Part shown: piece after piece, positions 25,364-32,134 of the stretch
Position numbering within the stretch: position 1 is the stretch's first letter
How the letters are laid out: the number at the start of each line of letters is the position of its first letter
NCBI GenBank assembly: GCA_024123955.1
Contig: CP099652.1
Span: 1,736,001 to 1,800,000 of the forward strand
Length of the DNA stretch: 64,000 nucleotides
Source of the DNA: Oxalobacteraceae bacterium OTU3CINTB1
Lineage (GTDB): Bacteria; Pseudomonadota; Gammaproteobacteria; Burkholderiales; Burkholderiaceae_D
Reading direction: 5' to 3'
The notes under the pieces: model-generated
The model's database searches: none
The model's input: only the letters and a program-made list of their open reading frames with translations
Told to the model about the DNA's origin: nothing
Position numbers and translations under genes: made by a program

Positions 25364-25965
25364 GCCGACAATGCTCCCCGTATACTTCCATGGGCCAGGT
25401 CAATTTGTGGTAGCTGGTGTTCCGATCCCATCGCATACAGATCATCAATGCGGCTTGCGATGCGAAAGGAGCGATGCATGTCGTCAACCGGATTCCGGAC
25501 GGCACCTGCCAGTTGCAGAACGCGATCACGATTCACCATACGGTGTTCGATCATGCTACGCGCAAATTCGATATCCTTTTCACGTCCGGCGGCAACTTTG
25601 GAAACAAACAGGTCGTGTGGATCAAGGCATAGACCGGTCACCGTCTCACCATTGGTGTCGTGCGCAACGATGTTGACAAGGCGGCCCTTCCAACCTTTTG
25701 CCAGTACAGCCGTTTTTTCCGACACCGGGTCTGCGTAGATACCATGTGTGTGGTGAAACTCGCTCAGTTCCCCGATCGACTCCAGTTTGTCTGTCTGCCG
25801 GGGTTTGTTTTTCGCGATCAGGTCGGCTTCGGTGGACCACAACAACTCGGCAGGGGAATTCGGGTACTTGCCAAGGATGGATTGAGAGCCGATGACGATG
25901 AATTGGTCATCGCCGACAATCTGCGCCGATGCGCGCAGCAGATGACGGAGTTGCTCGATATTCAA
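25336..25965 (-). CDS. DUF6036-like nucleotidyltransferase, probable toxin of an AbiE-type pair
   Basis: This is a 209-residue soluble protein. The N-terminal part has a nucleotidyltransferase signature, FIVIGSQSILG (about 22-32), followed by a later acidic pair in STEADLI. HDLFVSKVAAGREKDIEFA is typical of the small DUF6036/AbiEii-like group. These act as toxins that modify tRNA or other targets with nucleotides. The start codon overlaps the stop of the upstream gene (ATGA). The C-terminus (RGALSACPRRWFSK) overlaps another frame and looks atypical, so the end may have been altered by a frameshift. Toxicity is inferred, not shown. Confidence 0.75.
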   Translation of the reverse strand: MNIEQLRHLLRASAQIVGDDQFIVIGSQSILGKYPNSPAELLWSTEADLIAKNKPRQTDKLESIGELSEFHHTHGIYADPVSEKTAVLAKGWKGRLVNIVAHDTNGETVTGLCLDPHDLFVSKVAAGREKDIEFARSMIEHRMVNRDRVLQLAGAVRNPVDDMHRSFRIASRIDDLYAMGSEHQLPQIDLAHGSIRGALSACPRRWFSK

Positions 25966-26546
25966 ATCGCCTCCACCTCCGTTTGCGTCAACAACCCCGC
26001 GTACGGGGCGGACTGACGCAAGCGGTTCGAATTTTCATCTTGGCCTGTCATCACGGCCAACAACTGAGGATCACCCCCGCAGGTCAACAACTCACGCCAT
26101 TCCTCGAACGCGGATACCCAGACCCCGTTTTTTTGCCAGCGCTCCATGTTCTCAAGGCTACGTCGCCGGATCTCGGACATCGTAAATTTTTTGACAATGA
26201 GCCAAGCCATGGCCAACTTCCTCCGATCCTGCTCGTCCTGCTTGTTGATTGCGCGGGAAGGTAATCCGAGTTGCACGGTAGTGTCACCGATCGTCACCTC
26301 TCGACGCACGCGCCGCCCGAGACGCTGCTGCACTTGTTCGACAGCAATTTCAACATCTCGCACAGTTGGGCGTATGTACAGGCCATATCCGGCACGCACT
26401 ACGACTTGCTCACTTTGCAGCTCACTCAGAGCCCGGCTTAACTGACGGTATGTACCGCCAAGGTTCAAAAAATCGTCGCGCATGAAGACGTCCCGGCGCG
26501 ATTTCCTGATCGTGCTTTTAAGCCGTTCTTTGAGCGTCATCTTCAT
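25962..26546 (-). CDS. DUF6088/AbiEi-like antitoxin and autorepressor
   Basis: This is a 194-residue basic protein. It starts with KERLKSTIRKSRRDVFMRDDF and a winged helix-turn-helix-like region (about 5-55, TYRQLSRALSELQSEQVVVRAGYGLYIRP). This is the layout of AbiEi-type antitoxins and DUF6088 proteins, which neutralise the nucleotidyltransferase toxin and repress their own promoter. ATG 26546 or 26540 could be used, and neither has a strong Shine-Dalgarno. A perfect 33-bp palindrome starts 12 bp upstream and is the likely operator. The gene is coupled by an ATGA overlap to the toxin gene. Confidence 0.75.
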   Translation of the reverse strand: MKMTLKERLKSTIRKSRRDVFMRDDFLNLGGTYRQLSRALSELQSEQVVVRAGYGLYIRPTVRDVEIAVEQVQQRLGRRVRREVTIGDTTVQLGLPSRAINKQDEQDRRKLAMAWLIVKKFTMSEIRRRSLENMERWQKNGVWVSAFEEWRELLTCGGDPQLLAVMTGQDENSNRLRQSAPYAGLLTQTEVEAI

Positions 26547-26557
26547 GATTTCAACAT

Positions 26558-26590
26558 GCCAACATGGGACATTCGATGTCCCATGTTGGC
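26558..26590. promoter_or_regulatory. Perfect 15-bp inverted repeat upstream of the antitoxin gene
   Basis: GCCAACATGGGACAT (26558-26572) and its exact complement (26576-26590) are separated by TCG. The repeat lies directly in front of the antitoxin start and most likely is the operator for autoregulation by the AbiEi-like protein. An extra half-site-like CAACATG precedes the left arm. Confidence 0.8.
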
Positions 26591-26631
26591 AGAACGTTCC
26601 TGCCCGGTCAAGCGCTGCAAAAGCAAGGATC

Positions 26632-26658
26632 GAGAGGCAGGTGTACCGGGCCTGGTAG
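26632..26658 (+). pseudogene. 3' remnant of the broken short-chain dehydrogenase
   Basis: The frame at 26638-26658 reads Gln-Val-Tyr-Arg-Ala-Trp-stop. This is identical to the C-terminus of the intact upstream paralog (GQVYRAW-stop). Preceding residues are degraded and shifted. Its position exactly beyond the toxin-antitoxin segment supports disruption of one original gene. Confidence 0.6.
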
Positions 26659-26728
26659 TGACAATCCGTGAGTATTCGGACATTGTAAAAAGCGTATGCT
26701 GCGGCTTCACTTGATAGGAGAAGCCTCC

Positions 26729-28465
26729 GTGCTCAAAACCTTGCTTGGTCTGCTGGTTTTCTGCGTGCCGGTGTACGCACTTGCCGCTTCGGCGCCCTTG
26801 AGCATGGAGAGCCAGCCCGAGGCCGTCGCCCGCTCGGTGCTGGGCGAACGTCCCGGCGCCGCCGCCGTGGGGCTGTGGCACGATGACAAGGGGTTCTACG
26901 CCGAGGTGCGCCGCGCGGCCGTCGGCGGGGCCGCGGAGCGCCAGCCGGAAGGCGTGTCCCAACTGTTTGAAATAGGGTCGATCTCCAAGGTGTTCACCGG
27001 CCTGCTGCTGGCGCAGGCGGTCGAACGCGGCGACCTGGCACTCGGGGATACGCTCGGCAAGCTGCTGCCGGCGTCGCTGGACGCGGCGCAGGCCCGCGCG
27101 CTCAAGCTGAAGCCGGAAGTGGCGGCGATCACGCTGCGCCAGCTCGTCACGCATACTTCCTGCCTGCCGAGGATGCCCGCCAATTTCCCCGACCTGAACG
27201 CGGCCAATCCCTATCCCGGCTACACCCGCCAGATGATGCTGGCGGAGCTGTCGGCGCTCAAGCCGAAGCCGGCGCCGTGCGAGGCCGAGTACAGCAATTT
27301 CGGTTTCGCCGTGCTGGGCGAAGTGCTGTCGCTGCGCTATGGCAGCACATGGGAAAAGCTGGTCGGCGATCGCATCACCGCGCCGTTGGGCATGGCCAGC
27401 ACCTTCCAGCATCTGCCGCAGCGGAAGGCGGACGGGCTGGGACGCATGGCGCCGCCGTTCAGTGGTGACAAGGCCGCTTCGCTGTGGGACTTTGACGCCT
27501 TCGCCGGCGCCGGCTCGCTGCGCTCCACGGCGCCGGATATGCTGGCGTTCGGCCGCGCGTTGATGGCGGGGCGCGGCGGGCCGCTGGGCGCCGCTGGCGA
27601 GCGGGTGCTGCAGCCGCTGGCGTCGATGAACGGCGCGCAGATCGGCTACGCACTGATCATGCGCGGTCCGCCGGAGCGGCGCACTTATTTCCACAGCGGC
27701 GGCACCGGCGGTTTTCGCACCCAGTTGCTGATGATGCCTGATGTCGGACAGGCGGCGATCGTCATGGTCAGCAACGCCGAGGCGCAGGCCGATTCGTTCG
27801 GCGCCGATGTGCTGGCCGCGCGCTACAAGGTCGGCGACACCAGTATCGCGCTGGACGCGGCGGCGCTGCCGCAATACGTTGGCGTGTTCCGCGCGGACGC
27901 CAAAATCGCCTTCACCTTCGTGGTCCAGGACGGCAAGCTGTATGGCCGCATGACCGGGCAGCCCTACACCGCGATGACGGCGGCGGCGCCGGACGTTTTC
28001 ACGCTGCCGCAATTTGGCGCCGAGTTCGCTTTCGGACGCGAGAACGGCAAAGTGGCGAGCATGCTGCTGCGCCAGCGCGGCGGCGAGATCCCCGCGCGCC
28101 GCACGGACGAGCCTGCGCCGGCCGTCGCCACCGACGCCGCCATCACGCCGCAACGCTACACGGGACATTATCTGACCGGCGGTGATGGTGCGCCCAAGCT
28201 CGACTTCGACGTGCGCGCCATCGACGGGCAGCTGTGGGCCCGTTTGGACCAACAGCCGCTGCTGCCGGTGTTTCCGGTGCCGGGCAAGGCCGGCCGCTTC
28301 GCATGGGATGTGGTGGCGGCCGAATTGCAGTTCGAGCCCGACGCCGGCGGCGCAGCGGCGGCGTTGGTACTGCATCAGGACGGGCGCTCGATGCGCGCCA
28401 CGCGGGTGGCTGGCGCGGCCACGCCCGCCGCGCATCCCGCCGGCGCCGACAAGGCCTCGAAGTAG
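26729..28465 (+). CDS. Periplasmic serine hydrolase, beta-lactamase (class C)-like fold
   Basis: The protein has 578 residues from a GTG start at 26729, which has TAGGAG seven bases upstream. An upstream in-frame start at 26696 would lack this site. A signal peptide (about 1-20, ending ALAA) is followed by a penicillin-binding-type domain. That domain has SISKV (SXXK, about residue 81), YSN in AEYSNFGFAVLGE, and HSGGTGGF in place of KTG. The C-terminal roughly 200 residues form one or two beta-rich lipocalin-like domains often seen in EstB/ClbP-type hydrolases. It could be an esterase or peptidase. I see no reason to call it a resistance enzyme. Confidence 0.88.
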   Translation: MLKTLLGLLVFCVPVYALAASAPLSMESQPEAVARSVLGERPGAAAVGLWHDDKGFYAEVRRAAVGGAAERQPEGVSQLFEIGSISKVFTGLLLAQAVERGDLALGDTLGKLLPASLDAAQARALKLKPEVAAITLRQLVTHTSCLPRMPANFPDLNAANPYPGYTRQMMLAELSALKPKPAPCEAEYSNFGFAVLGEVLSLRYGSTWEKLVGDRITAPLGMASTFQHLPQRKADGLGRMAPPFSGDKAASLWDFDAFAGAGSLRSTAPDMLAFGRALMAGRGGPLGAAGERVLQPLASMNGAQIGYALIMRGPPERRTYFHSGGTGGFRTQLLMMPDVGQAAIVMVSNAEAQADSFGADVLAARYKVGDTSIALDAAALPQYVGVFRADAKIAFTFVVQDGKLYGRMTGQPYTAMTAAAPDVFTLPQFGAEFAFGRENGKVASMLLRQRGGEIPARRTDEPAPAVATDAAITPQRYTGHYLTGGDGAPKLDFDVRAIDGQLWARLDQQPLLPVFPVPGKAGRFAWDVVAAELQFEPDAGGAAAALVLHQDGRSMRATRVAGAATPAAHPAGADKASK

Positions 28466-28522
28466 CGCGGTGCGGCAGCACGGCTGGATTACAATACGGG
28501 CCTGACTCCACCCGAGGTTCGA

Positions 28523-30223
28523 ATGAAAAAAATCCTGCTTCCATTGGCGATGGCGCTCGCCTGCGCCGCCGCTTACGCTGCCCCGGCCGACGTTGCCGAC
28601 TTGAACAAAATGAGCAAGCGGTACGCGCCGATCGCGCTGACCGCCGACACCAGCAAACTCTCCGCCGGCGACAAGAAGGCCATCGTCAAGCTGATCGAAG
28701 CGGCCAAGATCATCGACGTGCTGCAACTGCGACAGCGCTGGGCCGGCAACGAGGCGCTGTGGGCCGCGCTGAAGAAGGACAAGACGCCGTTGGGCCAGGC
28801 GCGCCTGGGCTACTTCTGGCTCAACAAGGGGCCGTGGTCGATCCTCGACAGCCACGAATCGTTCCTGCCGGCAGAGATCGACGGCATCAAGATTCCCGCC
28901 AAGAAGCCTGAAGGCGGCAACTTCTATCCGGCCGACGCCAGCAAGGCGCAGCTGGAAACCTGGATGAACGCGTTGCCGGCCATTGACAAGGAACAGGCGC
29001 AGTGGTTCTTCACGACGGTACGCCGCAACGCCGACGGCCAGTTCACCACCGTCAAATATTCGGACGAATACAAGGCCGAACTGCAGCAAGCGGCCGCGCT
29101 GCTCAAGCAGGCCGCAGCCGCGACCGACAACGCTTCGCTGAAGAAGTTCCTCGAGCTGCGCGCCGACGCTTTCCTGAGCAACGACTACCTGGCTTCCGAC
29201 TTCGCCTGGATGGATCTGGACGCGCCGGTCGACGTCACCATCGGCCCGTATGAGACCTATAACGACGAGCTGTTCGGCTACAAGGCCGCGTTCGAGGCCT
29301 ACGTCAACATCCGCGACCAGAAGGAGACGCAAAAGCTCGACTTCTTCGCCAAGCACATGCAGGAGCTGGAAGACAACCTGCCGCTCGATGCGCAGTACCG
29401 CAATCCCAAGGTCGGCGCCATCGCGCCGATGGTGGTGGTCAACCAGGTCTACGGGGCCGGCGACGGCAACATGGGCGTGCAGACGGCCGCCTACAACCTG
29501 CCCAACGACGAGCGCATCATCAGCCAGCGCGGCTCCAAGCGCGTGATGCTCAAGAACGTGCAGCAAGCCAAGTTCAAGTCGACGTTGACGCCGATCTCCA
29601 AGCTGGTGCTCAAGCCGGCCGACCAGAAGGATGTCGATTTCGACGCGTTCTTCACGCACATCCTGGCGCATGAAATCACCCACGGCCTGGGACCGCACGT
29701 GACCAAGGTCGACGGCAAGGAATCGACCCCGCGCCAGGACCTGAAGGAAGCCTATTCGACCATCGAGGAAGCCAAGGCCGACATCACCGGCCTGTACGTG
29801 CTGGCCTACATGATGGACAAGGGCCAGCTGGCCGGCACGCTGGGGCAGGGCGAGGCGGCCGAGCGCAAGCTGTACACGACGTTCCTGGCGTCGGCGTTCC
29901 GCACGCTGCATTTCGGCCTGACCGATTCGCACGCGCGCGGCATGGCGATCCAGGTTAATTATCTTCTCGATAAGGGTGGATTCGTGTCGCACGGCGATGG
30001 AACGTTCTCGGTCGACTTCAAAAAGGTTAAATCGGCTGTAACAGATCTCGACCGCGAGTTCCTGACGATCGAGGCCACCGGCGACTATGCGCGCGCCAAG
30101 GAGATGATGGCCAAATATGTCGTCATCCGTCCCGACGTGCAAAAGGCGCTGGATAAAATGGCCTCGGTGCCGAACGATATACGTCCGGAATTCAAGACAG
30201 CACAAAGCCTGCTGGCGAAGTAA
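28523..30223 (+). CDS. Secreted M49-like (dipeptidyl peptidase III-type) metallopeptidase
   Basis: The protein has 566 residues with a signal peptide (about 1-19, ending AYA). The zinc motif is HEITH (residues 383-387, in LAHEITHGLGPH). The second motif is EEAKAD at about 415, equivalent to the EECRAE-type motif that supplies the third ligand in M49. Classical M49 enzymes have a hexapeptide HEXXGH, whereas this one has the pentapeptide variant. It would cleave dipeptides or hydrolyse other substrates in the periplasm. It follows the serine hydrolase by 57 bp on the same strand. Confidence 0.82.
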   Translation: MKKILLPLAMALACAAAYAAPADVADLNKMSKRYAPIALTADTSKLSAGDKKAIVKLIEAAKIIDVLQLRQRWAGNEALWAALKKDKTPLGQARLGYFWLNKGPWSILDSHESFLPAEIDGIKIPAKKPEGGNFYPADASKAQLETWMNALPAIDKEQAQWFFTTVRRNADGQFTTVKYSDEYKAELQQAAALLKQAAAATDNASLKKFLELRADAFLSNDYLASDFAWMDLDAPVDVTIGPYETYNDELFGYKAAFEAYVNIRDQKETQKLDFFAKHMQELEDNLPLDAQYRNPKVGAIAPMVVVNQVYGAGDGNMGVQTAAYNLPNDERIISQRGSKRVMLKNVQQAKFKSTLTPISKLVLKPADQKDVDFDAFFTHILAHEITHGLGPHVTKVDGKESTPRQDLKEAYSTIEEAKADITGLYVLAYMMDKGQLAGTLGQGEAAERKLYTTFLASAFRTLHFGLTDSHARGMAIQVNYLLDKGGFVSHGDGTFSVDFKKVKSAVTDLDREFLTIEATGDYARAKEMMAKYVVIRPDVQKALDKMASVPNDIRPEFKTAQSLLAK

Positions 30224-30239
30224 GTCCTCACCTTCCTCC

Positions 30240-30263
30240 AACGGGGACCGTCAGGTCCCCGTT
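30240..30263 (+). terminator. Hairpin after the M49-like gene
   Basis: A 10-bp perfect stem (AACGGGGACC / GGTCCCCGTT) with a GTCA loop begins 16 bp after the stop codon. The downstream T run is poor (ATCATTC), so termination strength is uncertain. Confidence 0.6.
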
Positions 30264-30350
30264 ATCATTCCGCATACAGAGTAGCCTTTCGACTAAATAG
30301 TTCAACTTTGCCTACGTAGAAAAATACTTCCGTGCGGCAATAAAAGTTTC

Positions 30351-30396
30351 CGTGATCGTGATAAAGTTGGTTTGAGGAAACCAAATCATGATCACG
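30351..30396 (+). promoter_or_regulatory. Long hairpin enclosing the start codon and Shine-Dalgarno of the next gene
   Basis: An outer 12-bp stem (30351-30362 with 30385-30396, one G-U pair) includes the ATG at 30388-30390. After a 4-base bulge an inner perfect 7-bp stem (TTGGTTT / AAACCAA) presents GAGG as the loop at 30374-30377. In RNA this would lock the start codon in a helix while exposing the ribosome site, suggesting translational control. As DNA it could also be an operator. Confidence 0.65.
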
Positions 30397-31131
30397 CGCC
30401 TACTTATCTCCCTGCTGCTGTTGTGCTCCAACTTCGCTTCCGCAGCGGAGTTGACCGACATGGAAACCCGCTGGCTCACCGCCGGATCGGCCATGCTGAA
30501 GTACGCTAAAAAAGAACTCAAACTGCCGATCGACATCATCGTACAGCCCACCGGCAAGCCGACCGACGTGCCGCTGGCGCTGGGCTTTCAAGATGGACGT
30601 TGCAAGCTGGTGCTGACGATGCGCAACCGGACCAACGTCGAAGACGTCCTGTCGACCGTGCCGGCGGAACAGCGGGCGCTGATGATCGAGGCGATGTTCG
30701 CACACGAAGTGGGCCACTGCTGGCGCTACGTGCAGGGCCAGTGGCACGAGATGCCGGCCGGTTTCGAGGAACACGACCACGCCGACGACACGGCACACAG
30801 CCAAGCGCAAGCGCAGGAACTGGAGCAGACCCGCCGCGAGGAAGGCTTTGCCGATCTGGCCGCTCTGGCATGGATACAACAGCGCCATCCCGAACAATAT
30901 GGCGCCGTCGCCGCGTGGATGCGCCAGGTGCGCCAACCTTCGTCGTCCGGCCCGGTGGCCGGTTCGCACACCACCATGGAATGGCTGCAACTGGCGCCGA
31001 CCGGCGACGCCTTCGCCGCCGGGCTGCCCTTGTTCGAGCAGGCGAGCGACCTGTGGCAAAAGGGTTTGCTGAACCAGGACGCGCGCGAGGATACCCGCCA
31101 AGGCCTGCGCCAGGCCTCGCTGCAGCGCTAG
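30388..31131 (+). CDS. Secreted protein with HEXXH zinc-protease-like motif
   Basis: The protein has 247 residues with a clear signal peptide (MITRLLISLLLLCSNFASAA, cleavage after about residue 20). The start is therefore firmly at 30388. The motif HEVGH at about residue 109 (MFAHEVGHCWRY) and a later EEGFADLAALAW are arranged as in gluzincin-type metallopeptidases, where the second Glu is a zinc ligand. I do not recognise a named family. Translation appears to be governed by the hairpin around its start codon. No partner gene is obvious. The BON-domain gene follows after 130 bp. Confidence 0.7.
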   Translation: MITRLLISLLLLCSNFASAAELTDMETRWLTAGSAMLKYAKKELKLPIDIIVQPTGKPTDVPLALGFQDGRCKLVLTMRNRTNVEDVLSTVPAEQRALMIEAMFAHEVGHCWRYVQGQWHEMPAGFEEHDHADDTAHSQAQAQELEQTRREEGFADLAALAWIQQRHPEQYGAVAAWMRQVRQPSSSGPVAGSHTTMEWLQLAPTGDAFAAGLPLFEQASDLWQKGLLNQDAREDTRQGLRQASLQR

Positions 31132-31265
31132 CGACATCGAAGTCAGGCTGTCGCCGCTCATAGCGCAAAAAATGCAATTCCCCAACTCTGTTCGTTCGCG
31201 CACAGAGGTTTCTCTGCTGTCGGCGTTTAATGTGTCCACCAACCACCACAATAAAGGGACACATC

Positions 31266-31976
31266 ATGAACAAGCTCCTCTTCCTGCTTTTGGCCGGTGC
31301 AGCCAGCGCCAGTTTCGCCGCCACCCCAGCCAACGACACTGTGGCCTACAAGGCAGCCACCAATAAAGCTGCCAACGATTACAAGACCGCCAAGTCCGCC
31401 TGCGATGCGCAGTCCGGCAACGCCAAGGACGTGTGCGAAGAGCAGGCCAAAGTGGCCCGCGCGACGGCCGAGGCCAACGCCACGATGCAATACAAGAACG
31501 ATAAAAAATCGATCGAAAAAGCCCGCACGGAACTGGCCGATGCCCAGTACGGCCTGGCCAAGGAAAAGTGCGACACCCTGGACGGCAACGCCAAGGATAG
31601 CTGCCTGAGCACCGCCAAATCGCAGCAGACCGCCGCCATCAACGCCGCCAAGGCAGGCAAGGATGCCGCCGACGTCGCCCAGACCGGCATCGACTGCAGC
31701 GGTATGACCGGCACCGACAAGGCGTCGTGCGAAGCCAAATCGAAAACCGAGCTGGCCAAGGATGCGGTCGCCGACACCGTGATCACCACCAAGGTCAAAA
31801 CCGAACTGATGGCTGAGCCAGCGCTCAAATCGCTGGATGTCAAAGTTGAAACCACCAATGGCGGCGTGGTGCTGAGCGGCTTCGTGCCGTCGCAGGCCGA
31901 AGCTGACAAAGCGGTTGACGTTGCCCGCAATGTCAAAGGCGTCACCGACGTGAAGAGCTCGCTGCGCATCAAATAA
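31266..31976 (+). CDS. Periplasmic BON-domain protein with Ala/Lys-rich helical region
   Basis: The protein has 236 residues with a signal peptide (about 1-18, ending SFA). A highly charged Ala/Lys/Asp/Cys-containing helical middle (about 20-150) has two or three repeats of the form D-x(3)-GNAKD-x-C. One BON domain follows at the C-terminus (about 170-236, VITTKVKTELMAEPALKSLD to GVTDVKSSLRI). BON domains bind envelope or membrane lipids, as in OsmY. AAGGGA precedes ATG 31266. It is probably a stress-related envelope protein by family. Confidence 0.85.
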   Translation: MNKLLFLLLAGAASASFAATPANDTVAYKAATNKAANDYKTAKSACDAQSGNAKDVCEEQAKVARATAEANATMQYKNDKKSIEKARTELADAQYGLAKEKCDTLDGNAKDSCLSTAKSQQTAAINAAKAGKDAADVAQTGIDCSGMTGTDKASCEAKSKTELAKDAVADTVITTKVKTELMAEPALKSLDVKVETTNGGVVLSGFVPSQAEADKAVDVARNVKGVTDVKSSLRIK

Positions 31977-32003
31977 GCGGTAGCTGGATGTGACTTCCCC
32001 CTG

Positions 32004-32029
32004 AAAGGGGCCTCCGCCGAGGCCCCTTT
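32004..32029 (+). terminator. Intrinsic terminator of the BON-domain gene
   Basis: An 11-bp perfect stem (AAAGGGGCCTC / GAGGCCCCTTT) with a CGCC loop is followed by CTTTTC. It lies 28 bp after the stop codon. Confidence 0.88.
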
Positions 32030-32134
32030 CTTTTCCTTGCATTCATTATGACCATAATTTAAAATGGCCGGCAGCGCGGGTTCGTCCACGCCCGCGTCCG
32101 CATCGCCGCAGCCATCGTCATTGCAAGGAGCATC

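Larger units (their letters stand above)
25115..26611. mobile_element. Toxin-antitoxin island inserted in a dehydrogenase gene
   Basis: This segment of about 1.5 kb separates the 5' and 3' pieces of the broken dehydrogenase gene. By eye its G+C is about 55 percent, against about 65 percent or more in the neighbours. It carries only minus-strand genes: a DUF6088-like antitoxin, a DUF6036-like nucleotidyltransferase and a small KfrB-like frame. The 10-base word GCGCTGCAAA occurs at both edges (25105-25114 and 26612-26621). I see no transposase or integrase gene. Confidence 0.6.

Noticed and set aside
25105..26621. GCGCTGCAAA at both edges as a proven target-site duplication
   Set aside because: Joining the flanks at the repeat does not restore the dehydrogenase frame, and the word is GC-biased and short. 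It was kept as a hint only.
26729..28465. Calling the serine hydrolase a beta-lactamase resistance gene
   Set aside because: It has the class C-like fold, but KTG is replaced by HSG and there is a long extra C-terminal domain, as in esterases and peptidases of this group.
26543..30241. A 1232-codon antisense frame across the serine hydrolase and M49-like genes
   Set aside because: It is a mirror of codon bias. Both sense proteins have signal peptides and catalytic motifs, while the antisense product has low-complexity Arg/Gln/His composition.
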